Assembly (NCBI GenBank): GCA_006247105.1
Contig: VDLU01000047.1
Coordinates: 1 to 12,305, forward strand
DNA length: 12,305 bases
Reading direction: 5' to 3'
Source: Giardia muris
Taxonomy: Eukaryota > Fornicata > Diplomonadida > Hexamitidae
Both the position numbers and the translations under genes were made by a program. Positions 1 to 7,584 of the stretch are shown here, one piece after another. The notes under the pieces are model-generated. The model saw only the letters and a list, made by a program, of their open reading frames with translations. It was not told where the DNA came from and did not search any database. Each line of letters starts with the position of its first letter. Within the stretch, counting starts at the first letter, position 1.

Positions 1-26
1 CCCCACTCCTCTCGTGGATCCCCTGG

Positions 27-112
27 CCTCTCATGCCCCCCCATGGATCCTCATGCCCTCTCATGCCATCTCATGGCCCCCATGCCCCCTGACTCCTCTT
101 GAATCACCTCGT
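27..112. repeat. Degenerate CTCATGCCC short tandem repeat
   Basis: The motif CTCATGCCC and variants (CTCATGCCA, CTCATGGCCCCCATGCCCC, ATGGATCCTCATGCC) follow each other with little spacing. The same block recurs at about 7616-7690 in the second spacer copy. It is a simple repeat of the IGS with no visible coding role. Confidence 0.6.
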
Positions 113-250
113 GGCCCCCTCTCAGGCCTCCCCCTTCCTCCCTCAGCCCTCCCCACGCCTGCACACACTCCCCCCATCCCTCTACCACGTCGGGGAGCCC
201 TCTCCCACATCCGTCTGACTCGTCCCCCAACCCCCAGGTCTCCAGATCCT

Positions 251-282
251 CCTGGATTAATATTTACTAATGAAAATCCAGG
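251..282. other. AT-rich hairpin island in the spacer (copy 1), with a nearby 12-bp palindrome
   Basis: CCTGGATT at 251-258 is perfectly complementary to AATCCAGG at 275-282, with a 16-base loop AATATTTACTAATGAA. It is the most AT-rich spot of an otherwise very GC-rich spacer. About 40 bp downstream, GTCCCATGGGAC at 320-331 is a perfect 12-bp palindrome. Both are kept in the second spacer copy (7845-7876 and 7914-7925). A protein-binding, unwinding or terminator site is possible, but function is inference. Confidence 0.5.
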
Positions 283-620
283 GGAATCCCGGACAATAGA
301 GGGTTCGATCCATCATCTCGTCCCATGGGACTCCCGTCCCCCTGCACCCTTCGACGGTGTTACGTGACTGTGCACGCAGTGGGAGGGCCGTGGGGGTCGT
401 GGGGATGGCAGGAGACTTGCATGGGGTCATCCTTGGGGACGGGTCGAGAGGGATGGAGGGGCCACCTAAGGGCCTTGTGGGGGCCTATGAGCGATCTTTG
501 GGGGGTCGGGAGGCTCCCGGGACGCTCCTGGGCCGGGGACGGGTCGAGGCCTGGTGGGCCATTTTTTGAAACTCGACTTCGGACACCAACTTACACCTAA
601 AATCGAGCAGAAAGTGCACG

Positions 621-657
621 AAAGATGGAGGCCGACTTTCGGCTACTATAGGGAAGG
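621..657 (+). promoter_or_regulatory. Promoter-like spacer element, copy 1
   Basis: The 37-base core begins AAAGATGGAGGCCGA and ends GGCTACTATAGGGAAGG. It differs from the copy at 1403-1439 upstream of the SSU by a single base. It contains the small perfect inverted repeat GCCGA-CTT-TCGGC (631-643). The near identity inside a spacer that otherwise diverges suggests a conserved regulatory role, probably a spacer promoter for RNA polymerase I. Promoter function is inferred from position and repetition only. Confidence 0.45.
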
Positions 658-756
658 AGGAAGGCCGGGCCCCGGGGGACGGGGGACGAAGTGCTGCCGC
701 GGGGCGGGGAGGAGAAGGATCGGAGGGGTCACCTGGGGACCCTCAATAAGTGGACG

Positions 757-790
757 AAAGGTGGAGGCCGACTTTCCGCTACTGTAGGGG
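757..790 (+). promoter_or_regulatory. Promoter-like spacer element, copy 2 (diverged)
   Basis: This copy reads GAAAGGTGGAGGCCGACTTT and continues CCGCTACTGTAGGGG. The hairpin arm is mutated (CCGC for CGGC) and CTATAGGG has become CTGTAGGG. Its upstream flank TCAATAAGTGG is shared with the copy before the SSU. It lies directly before the 72-bp repeats. It may be a decayed spacer promoter. Confidence 0.38.
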
Positions 791-835
791 CCAGGAGGCC
801 GGGGCCCGGGGGCCCGAAGGGGCGAGGCCGGCCGA

Positions 836-1262
836 GGGCCCGCCCCCCCTCAAATCGGACGGGGGGAGGGGCGAGAGGCCCCCAAATCGGACGGGGAGGA
901 GGGCTCCAGGGCCCGCCCCCCTCAAATCGAACGGGGGGAGGGGCGAGAGGCCCCCAAATCGGACGGGGAGGAGGGCTCCAGGGCCCGCCCCCCCTCAAAT
1001 CGAACGGGGGAGGGGCGAGAGGCCCCCAAATCGGACGGGGAGGAGGGCTCCAGGGCCCGCCCCCCTCAAATCGAACGGGGCGAGGGCGAGAGGCCCCCAA
1101 ATCGGACGGGGAGGAGGGCTCCAGGGCCCGCCCCCCCTCAAATCGAACGGGGGAGGGGCGAGAGGCCCCCAAATCGGACGGGGAGGAGGGCTCCAGGGCC
1201 CGCCCCCCTCAAATCGAACGGGGGAGGGGCGAGAGGCCCCCAAATCGGACGGGGAGGAGGCC
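836..1262. repeat. Six tandem copies of a 72-bp IGS repeat
   Basis: Units start with GGGCCCGCC at 836, 909, 981, 1053, 1123 and 1196, with spacings of 73, 72, 72, 70 and 73 bp. Each unit contains two half-units built on CAAATCGGACGGGG or CAAATCGAACGGGG. The variation is mostly in the length of G and C runs and in one base (GGACGG versus GAACGG). The block sits between promoter-like copies 2 and 3, the place where enhancer repeats lie in Xenopus rDNA. The long frames open on both strands are repeat artefacts. Confidence 0.92.
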
Positions 1263-1385
1263 CCCTCCGAACGGCCCCCTCCCCCTCGGTCTTCCTCCCT
1301 CCCCCCCTCGCCCGGTCCTGAACGAAGTGCCGTCGCAGGGAGGGGAGTGAGCTGGGGAAGAAGGACCACAACCCCCACCTAGAGA
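1263..1385. other. Pyrimidine-rich spacer and upstream flank of the gene promoter
   Basis: Positions 1263-1318 are a C-rich, pyrimidine-biased tract ending the repeat block. From about 1320 the sequence (CGAAGTGCCGTCGCAGGGAG) resembles 688-740, so the duplicated promoter region probably begins here. No gene is seen. Confidence 0.5.
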
Positions 1386-1439
1386 CCTTCAATAAGTGGC
1401 CCAAAGATGGAGGCCGATTTTCGGCTACTATAGGGAAGG
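1386..1439 (+). promoter_or_regulatory. Candidate rRNA gene promoter (copy 3 of the promoter-like element)
   Basis: The element runs from ACCTTCAATAAGTGG through AAAGATGGAGGCC to GGCTACTATAGGGAAGG and ends 111 bp before the SSU 5' end. It has the perfect inverted repeat GCCGA-TTT-TCGGC. The position, and two related copies upstream (621-657, 757-790), make it the best candidate for the RNA polymerase I core promoter. Initiation near CTATAGGG (about 1428-1434) is a guess. It could instead be a conserved 5' ETS processing site. Confidence 0.5.
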
Positions 1440-1550
1440 CACGACGAGGCCGGACCGGGACGAGAAGACCCACCCGACGACGAGTGTGGATCGTACGACG
1501 AGAGGACGGAAGGGCCGGCCCACAACGGACGGATCGACCGATCGACAGAC
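1440..1550 (+). other. Probable 5' external transcribed spacer
   Basis: About 110 bp of G/A-rich sequence with repeated GACGAG-type words lies between the promoter-like element and the SSU 5' end. If initiation occurs within the element, this is the whole 5' ETS, which would be very short for a eukaryote. Its extent depends on the unmapped start site. Confidence 0.4.
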
Positions 1551-2980
1551 CATCCGGTTGATCCTGCCGGAGTACTACGCTACCCCCAAGGACAAAAGCC
1601 ATGCAAGCGGACACGAGGTATGAAGTGGCGGACGGCTCGGTACAACGGTACGAGTCTGACCGGGGGTGAAGGCTAGACGGATACCGCTGGCAACCCAGCG
1701 CCAAGACGAGTGCTCAAGAGCGGGGAAGGAAAGCACGCGATGGAGCGAATGCCCGGATGAGGTTCCGAGGTATTACCTAGTCGGTAGAGTAGTGGTCTAC
1801 GGAGGGGATGATGCCTGGCGGAGGATCAGGGTTTGACTCCGGAGAACGGGCCTGAGAGACGGCCCGTACATCCAAGGACGGCAGCAGGCGCGGAACTTGC
1901 CCAATGCGTGAAGGCGTGAGGCAGCAACGGGGGATCCCATGAAATGGGAAGACTGGGGGGTAGATGACCCCAGCACAAGTCGAGGGAAAGGTCTGGTGCC
2001 AGCAGCCGCGGTAATTCCAGCTCGGCAGGCGTCGTACGGCGCTGTTGCAGTTAAAACGTCCGGAGTCGAGACGTCCAGCCGGGAGGAAAGAGGAGCGCTT
2101 AAGGCGGGAGTGAGTACGAGAAAGCCCGGGACGGACATGAAGGTGAATGGGTAAGGGCATGTGTATTGGTGGGGGACGGGTGAAATAGGATGATCCGACC
2201 AAGACAGACAAAGGCGTAGGCACTTGCCAAGACCATATCAGTCGAACCAGGACGAAGCCCGGGGGCGAGAAGGCGATTAGACACCACCGTATTCCCGGGC
2301 GTAAACGATGCCACCGAGAGACTGGCCAGGTCGTCAGGATCGAAGGGAAACCGATCAGGGTACGGGCTCTGGGGGGAGTATGGCCGCAAGGCTGGAACTT
2401 GAAGGCATTGACGGAGGGGTACCACCAGACGTGGAGTCTGCGGCTCAATTTGACTCAACGCGAACACCTTACCAGGCCCAGACGTACGGAGGATCGACGG
2501 TTGAGAGGACCTTCGTGATCGTACGAGTGGTGGTGCATGGCCGTTCACAGCCCGTGGCTTGAGCCGTCTGCTTGACTGCGACAACGAGCGAGACCCTAAC
2601 CTGGATGGGACCGCCAATGGTGAATTGGAGGAAGGTGGGGCGATAACAGGTCTGTGATGCCCTTAGACGCCCTGGGCTGCACGCGTACTACACTGTGGGG
2701 ATGAAACCACGTCGAGTTGTGAAGCTTGATGAGATCAAACCCCACGTGGTTGGGATCGTGGACTGGAACGTCCTCGTGAACCTGGAATGTCTAGTAGGCG
2801 TAGGTCATCAATCTACGCCGGATACGTCCCTGCCCCTTGTACACACCGCCCGTCGCTCCTACCGACTGGGTCTTCTGGCGAGCTCCTGGGAGGGATGAAC
2901 CGAACAGGGACGAACCGCGAGGCTTGGAGGAAGGAGAAGTCGTAACAAGGTATCCGTAGGTGAACCTGCGGATGGATCCA
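1551..2980 (+). rRNA. Small subunit (18S-type) ribosomal RNA, Giardia-like
   Basis: RNA core of the small ribosomal subunit. The 5' end matches the Giardia start CATCCGGTTGATCCTGCCGG. Conserved blocks follow in order: GTGCCAGCAGCCGCGGTAA (530 loop) at 1996, the GGCATTGACGGAGGGGTACC region near 2404, the decoding-site block TTGTACACACCGCCCGTCGC from about 2837, and GTAGGTGAACCTGCGG at 2956, close to the 3' end. At about 1430 nt it is shorter than E. coli 16S and far below the usual 1.8 kb of eukaryotes, yet the 3' end is eukaryotic and lacks a CCTCC anti-Shine-Dalgarno. This compactness is known for Giardia. The gene looks intact, is first in the rRNA operon, and is followed by a 40-bp ITS1. 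The ends are good to a few bases. Confidence 0.97.
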
Positions 2981-3020
2981 TCGAGAGGGAAGGTACGAGG
3001 ATGAAGGCAATGAGATGACG
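2981..3020 (+). other. Internal transcribed spacer 1
   Basis: About 40 bp of purine-rich sequence between the SSU 3' end and the 5.8S start. The extreme shortness agrees with what I recall of Giardia rDNA. It must be removed from the precursor rRNA. Boundaries are estimated from conserved flanks. Confidence 0.75.
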
Positions 3021-3135
3021 CGACCCGGTGGATGCCTTGGCTCGGGGGACGATGAAGGACGTGGCTGACGACGATACTCGATGTGGTCCAAGCACGTGAC
3101 ATCGATCTTCGAATGGATCATCGGGGTGGTGGGGT
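3021..3135 (+). rRNA. 5.8S ribosomal RNA
   Basis: The short rRNA that pairs with the LSU in the large subunit. Recognisable 5.8S blocks are GGTGGATGCCTTGGCTCG (3027), GATGAAGGACGTGGC (3051) and CATCGATCTTCGAATGGATC (about 3100), matching the usual GGATCTCTTGG, GATGAAGAACGCAGC and CATCGAATCTTTGAACGCA. The 5' CGACCC can pair with GGGTTG near 5861 at the LSU 3' end. CATCGGGGTGG (3119-3129) can pair with CCACTCCGATG (3196-3206) at the LSU 5' end, as expected of the 5.8S-LSU contacts. At about 115 nt it is shorter than the usual 155-160 nt, because the 3' hairpin region is reduced. Ends are uncertain by about 10 nt. Confidence 0.9.
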
Positions 3136-3189
3136 GATCTACGAACTGGGTTGTTCGAGGGGTTGAACGATGGGGAATGAGATGAGGAT
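3136..3189 (+). other. Internal transcribed spacer 2
   Basis: About 55 bp between the 5.8S and LSU pairing segments. It contains a small inverted repeat, GTTCGAGGGGTTGAAC at 3153-3168 (GTTC with GAAC). It is far shorter than typical eukaryotic ITS2 and resembles Giardia. Boundaries are inferred from the predicted helix. Confidence 0.65.
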
Positions 3190-4918
3190 CCCCCCCCACT
3201 CCGATGAAGATGACGGGTGGAACTTAAGCATATCAGTACGCCCAGGAGAAGACACCAACCGGGATTCCTTGATTAGCGGCGAGCGATCCAGGAGTAGTCC
3301 GACCTCGAAGCGATGAGCGTTGTGAGGACTGGGGGGATGTCCTAAACCCGAAGATGGGTTGAAACCCACACCAAGGAGGGTGCCAGTCCCGTAGGGATGG
3401 ACACAACCCCAACGACGAGTACCTCTGCTTGAGAGTGTAGAGGGAAGAGGAGGTGGTACCCTTCTAAGGCTAAATACCGCCCCGAGACCGATAGAGGACC
3501 AAGTAGTGCGAACGAAAGGTGAGAAGGATGCCGACCCAGGCACGTCAAAAGACCCTGAACCCGGGAGGCGACTCCCGACCTGTCGATGATCGATTGGTCG
3601 GGCCCGTCTCGAAACACGGACCGAGGAGTTAGGACCGATCGCGAGTCATGTGGCAAAGGGAAGTCAAGACTTCAAGGGGCCCCTTACAAGGGCAGAGCGA
3701 TCGGTCCTAGACCCGAAAGGTGGTGATCTACACTTGACCAGGGTGAAGCCAGACGAAAGCCTGGTGGAGGCCCATCCCGGTGCTGACGTGCAAATCGCTC
3801 GGTCGAGTTGAGTGTAGGGGCGAAAGACTCATCGAACCACCTGGTAGCTGGTTACCTCCGAAATGTCTCCCAGGATAGCCGACATCATGAACAGCTGCCC
3901 TAGGTAAGGCCACGATCGGTGGGAGTAGGGAGGTCACTCCTTATCCACCCCTCGAACCATGAACAAGGGTGGAGCGGGGCCAACTTGTGTGGGCCCCCTC
4001 AACAGTGTTGATGTCGAGTGGGCCTCTCCTGGTAAGCAGGACGGGCAAGACGGGATGAACCGACAGTCGGGGGAAGGTGTGGAAGTGTATGCTCGATCAA
4101 ACGGTGTCCGTCGATCGTGACAGCTGGAAGGTGGCCTTAACAGTAGGAAGCCTCTAAGGAGTGTGTAACAACCCACCAGCCGAATCGAGGGGCCCGGAAA
4201 ATGGAACACGCCGAAGCATACGATCGGAACCCGACCGAGATGTGTCTCGGGTAGGAGGTCGTCATGATCGAGTCGAAGCCATGGGGTGACACGTGGTGGA
4301 TCGAGTCATGATTGCTGATCTCGGTAGTAGTAGCCATTACTCCATCTGGAGGCCTGACGTGGAGATGGGTTCCGTATCCCTGTCGATCAGATACGGGTGA
4401 CACGATCCTAAGTCCGATGGTGTACGCCGTACCATGGGGTCATCCTCACAGGACGATAGGGCTGACCGGTTAACATCCCGGTGGTATGATGGGGTCTTGG
4501 TGACATCCTTTCACAACGGTACATGAACGAAGCACATGGTGGGAGTCATCCCGTCCTACCCCAGTCCCCCCATGGCCAGTAGTACTTCAGGTCGTGCATG
4601 GCCATGATGGATCACATGTCCCTTCGGTCATCCATGAAACCCGTTGTGTCCCCCCCCATCCTGATCGTACCACAACCGCAACAGGACTCCAAGGTGATCA
4701 GCCTCTAGGCGGGAGAGACCATGACTCAGGGAAGTCGGCAAACTAGCTCCGTAACCTCGGGAGAAGGAGTGGCTCTGATCGATCAGAACCGGCACGGACC
4801 GAGGGATCCCGACTGTCTACTAACAACATAGCGTCGTGCCAGTCGTCATGGATGCGTACACGACGTGATTTCTGCCCAGTGCCATGACCGTCACCATGAA
4901 GAGGTTCATCCAAGCCCT

Positions 4919-4970
<52 letters not shown>

Positions 4971-5415
4971 GGGTAATTTCCGACGTGCATGAATGGATCA
5001 ACGAGGATCCCACTGTCCCAAGTCATGCCTCCGTGAACCTACAGACCCGGGAACGGGCGGGTGTTGGTCGGCGGGGCAAGAAGACCCTTTTGAGCTTGAC
5101 TCCAATCCGATCCTGGGGGATGGGATCATCGGTGCAGCATACAGGGGAGGCCGCTTCCATGAGATACCCTGACGTTGTTCACCATCCCACTCACCGACTT
5201 ACATCGGCACACGGTCGGATGGGGAGTTTGGCTGGGGCGGCGCGCCTGCTAGATCACACCGCAGGCGTCCTATGGTAAGCTCAGTGAGGTCGGAAACCTC
5301 ACGTGGAGCATAAGGGCATAAGCTTACTTGACTAGTACCCCCTGTCCCGGTACTTGCCGTGAAAGCGTGGCCTAACGATCCTTCAACCGCTCCGGTAATC
5401 CGAGCGTGGAGGTGA

Positions 5416-5459
<44 letters not shown>

Positions 5460-5461
5460 CC

Positions 5462-5505
<44 letters not shown>

Positions 5506-5555
5506 CCGTCCGCATGCATCGGTGCGGAAGCGTCGGATTGTTCACCCGTCTAAGG

Positions 5556-5599
<44 letters not shown>

Positions 5600-5868
5600 T
5601 CCTACCGACCATCTCCATGCGTCCAGTACGTCGGGTCAGTACGAGAGGAACACCCGTCGCGAGCCTCCGATCTCCCGGTTGTTTGACTTGACAGTGCCGG
5701 TCTGTCGCGCTCGGGGGACTAGCACTGAACGCCTCTAAGTGTCCATCCCACCTACTCGCATGGGTTGAGGGGCTTCCCCTCGATTCGCCCGGGTTGACGA
5801 CCCTTTTCTCCGACCTACTGTACGGCGTGGAGCTTCTTGCGACCGCCTGAGGTTTGGTTCGGGTTGGC
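3190..5868 (+). rRNA. Large subunit (28S-type) ribosomal RNA, Giardia-like
   Basis: Catalytic RNA of the large subunit. Landmarks in order: GGAACTTAAGCATATCAGTA (3219), the CCACCTGGTAGCTGGTTACC block near 3837, AACTATGACTCTCTTAAGGT (about 4936; the conserved core that I-PpoI-type homing endonucleases cut), GGGGCAAGAAGACCC with TGAGCTTGAC near 5073, the peptidyl-transferase block AAGTTACCACAGGGATAACT (5420), and the sarcin-ricin loop AGTACGAGAGGAA (5638-5650). At about 2.68 kb it is smaller than E. coli 23S plus its 5.8S equivalent, so expansion segments are nearly absent. The 5' end is set by pairing with 5.8S. The 3' end is placed after CGGGTTGG near 5868, which can pair with the 5.8S 5' end. 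No intron or mobile insertion is visible; the conserved cores read through in order. Confidence 0.95.
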
Positions 5869-5879
5869 ATTCCCCCGAG

Positions 5880-5906
5880 CCCCCGAGGGTCGAAGACCTG
5901 AGGGGG
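5880..5906 (+). terminator. Hairpin 1 next to the LSU 3' end, candidate 3' processing or termination site
   Basis: CCCCC (5880-5884) pairs with GGGGG (5902-5906), and GGGTC (5887-5891) pairs with GACCT (5895-5899) with one G-U pair around the loop GAA. A second hairpin of the same plan follows. It may guide 3' end formation of the precursor rRNA, as an RNase III-type stem or a terminator. There is no T tract, so an intrinsic bacterial-type terminator is not implied. Confidence 0.35.
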
Positions 5907-5926
5907 TGAGGGAAGGGCCGGAACAA

Positions 5927-5959
5927 CCCCCCCGAGGGTCGTGAGACCCGAAGGGGGGG
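5927..5959 (+). terminator. Hairpin 2 downstream of LSU, candidate 3' processing or termination site
   Basis: C7 (5927-5933) faces G7 (5953-5959). Inside, GGGTC (5936-5940) pairs perfectly with GACCC (5945-5949) around the loop GTGA. It is stronger than the preceding hairpin (5880-5906) and shares its design, which suggests a repeated functional stem or a tandem duplication. Confidence 0.35.
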
Positions 5960-6190
5960 CCGGAAGCGAGGCCCCCCGCCCCGAGGAAGACCTGAAGGGG
6001 GGTGAGGGCATCCCCCGTCATACCAGGGGGGTGGGAAGGGCTCCCCTCCGGTCGTGGGACCAGGGGGGTGAGGGCCCCCGGTCGTAAGGGGGCATCCCCG
6101 AGGGGTGAGACTTGAGGCGCCGAGGGTCATACCAGGGGGGGTGAGGGCCCCAAGGGGGGGCGTCCCCCGCCCGGATCGACCTGAAGCGAG

Positions 6191-7423
6191 ATCAGACCCC
6201 CGTGGGTCGAAGGCCCGGGTACGGGGGCCTACAGAAGGATACCAGATTTGGAACGGTTACAGTGGATTTTGGATCCGGACTCGAGATCAAAAGACCGGAG
6301 GGGCGAGGGCGGGTCCGCGGGTCCCTCGAACGGGGGGTCGTACAGGGGTCCCCCGTGGGCCCACGGCCGTCCCCCTGGGCACGGAACGGATCGGGGGTCC
6401 ATGCCCTGGCCCGGGAGTCCACATGGGTCCTCACGGGGGCCTTCCCTCCAGGGGTCATTCGAGGTGTCCCCGGGGGTCCCCTGGGTCCATGGGGCCCTTG
6501 AAGTCCTTCAAGATGAACGGGGACGGGGGGCCCGGTCCCTCACGGGGTGGGCCCTCACACGGGGGGGACTCATGGCTCCATCGGGGACTGGGGTCCGACC
6601 CCCCCGCCCTCCTTCGAGGGGGCCGGGTCATCGGACCATGTGGTCATATGGATGGGCCTTCGGGGGGCCACGGTCCCCTCGGGGGTGGGTCATCGAATGG
6701 GATGGGGGACTATCTTCCCCCCTTCCATAGCCCGTGGGGTCCCCCTCGAGTCCTCCATGAACGGGGTCACATGGGGCCTTCAGAGGGTCTCCTGGGCCCG
6801 GGCCGAACAGGGGATTCCCGTGGGGTCCGACTCCCCCTTGAATCTCTGGGGGTCTCGAGCGGGGACCCAGATCCACGCCCCACAGGTCCATGGACCTTCA
6901 TGGGTGGGGGGGTGGTCCATCATACGGATGGGGGTTCCTTCGGTCGGGGGTCCGTCCGGTCCTCACGGGACAGGATCCAGGGGGCCTTCACGTCCCCTCA
7001 TACGGGCCACATGGACCGGGTCATCAGGGGGATCCGGGTCATCATATGGGGCCCGGGCCTCATATCCATGGACGGGGACTCCCCCACGGGGCGGGCCCCC
7101 TTCATCGATCGGGTCCCTCACGGATCCTTCAGAGGGTGAAGATCGGACACGGCATGGGACTTTCAGGCCCCCACGGGTCATCGGACGGACGATCGAACGG
7201 GCCCCCGAGGGCACGAGTAGAGGTAGTGGGTCCATGGGGCCCGGGACGACGCTCATCATTCCAGACGGGAGGGAACCCTTCCCGCTTTCTCCTTCATTCA
7301 AGTTTAGGACCGGAGGGGCGCCGAAGCGACGGGCCCCCTCAGAGGGGGACCGAAGGGGCGGCCCGAAGGGCGAGGCCACTGTGGGCACCGGTCACTGACT
7401 GGGCGTGTCTGCGTCCCCGGGCG
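6191..7423. other. GC-rich non-transcribed intergenic spacer
   Basis: About 1.2 kb with recurring words such as GGTCCATGGGG, CATCATATGG and CACGGGG, but no clear tandem period. Several overlapping frames on both strands stay open, the longest at 6105-7139 (+). They share the low-complexity G/P/R/S/H-rich make-up expected from composition and none resembles a protein family. A near-perfect inverted repeat CCCCCTCAGAGGGGG lies at 7334-7348. I see no gene. Confidence 0.7.
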
Positions 7424-7584
7424 GCCCGCGTCTCCGTGTCCCTCGCATCTCTCGCATCTCCCGCGTCTCTCATCACCTCTCATCACTTATTATCGTCCCT
7501 TATCGTGTCTCGTGTCCCTTATCGTCTCTTATCATCTCTTATCGTCCCCCGTCATCTCTCATCGCTCTCATCGCGTCCCCAGCC
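7424..7584. repeat. Pyrimidine-rich simple repeat (TCTC, TTATCGTC type)
   Basis: The + strand changes sharply from G-rich spacer to a C/T tract made of CTCGCATCTCTCGCATCTCC-type and CCTTATCGTCTCTTATC-type words repeated every 9 to 15 bases. It directly precedes the restart of the repeated spacer segment at 7585. Such tracts can act as Pol I terminators or replication fork barriers in other rDNAs; here that is only a possibility. Confidence 0.75.

Larger units (their letters stand above)
1..510. repeat. rDNA intergenic spacer, first copy of a segment repeated at 7585-8106
   Basis: This C-rich spacer matches 7585-8106 almost base for base, which shows that the rDNA is tandemly repeated with a period of 7584 to 7596 bp. 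Most differences are one-base changes in the length of C runs, nearly always shorter here. A few substitutions lie near 409-420 (GAGACTTGCAT here, GGGAGTTGGAT in the other copy), plus an extra A near 7947. No gene is apparent; the frames that stay open do so because stop codons are rare in this composition. Confidence 0.93.
511..835. other. Spacer between the repeated IGS segment and the 72-bp repeats
   Basis: GC-rich spacer that is not repeated at the right-hand array edge, because the second unit is cut off before it. It contains two of the three promoter-like elements (621-657 and 757-790). Positions 688-790 are similar over about 100 bp to 1320-1440, which lies just upstream of the SSU gene. 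No gene is seen. Confidence 0.7.
5870..6190. repeat. C/G-rich, hairpin-forming degenerate repeats downstream of LSU
   Basis: The block is built from variants of CCCCCGAGGGTCG, GAGACCCGAAGGGGG and GTCATACCAGGGGGG in units of roughly 35-45 bp. Runs of C are followed by runs of G, so most units can fold on themselves. It starts within a few bases of the predicted LSU 3' end and probably covers the 3' ETS and the start of the non-transcribed spacer. Confidence 0.7.

Noticed and set aside
691..1382. Long open frames on both strands over the 72-bp repeats
   Set aside because: They translate the same repeat unit in different frames. The 72-bp period, a multiple of three, keeps them open, but units of 70 and 73 bp break the frame pattern.
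1428..1436. TATAGGG in the promoter-like element as a telomere repeat remnant (TAGGG) or a T7-type promoter
   Set aside because: Only one TAGGG occurs, with no array, and the upstream bases of a T7 promoter are absent. Repetition within the IGS is better explained by rDNA regulation.
4937..4966. I-PpoI-like homing endonuclease target in the LSU
   Set aside because: The site is the universally conserved rRNA sequence. No intron or endonuclease gene interrupts it, so there is no mobile element here.
1777..5278. Many open frames within SSU and LSU
   Set aside because: The sequence here is conserved rRNA with all expected landmarks; the frames are incidental.
6105..7139. 344-codon open frame on the + strand in the spacer, with several long overlapping frames
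   Set aside because: Up to three frames and the opposite strand are open at once in GC-rich repeat-like sequence. The products are Gly/Pro/Arg/Ser/His-rich with no domain, and the region lies within the non-transcribed rDNA spacer.
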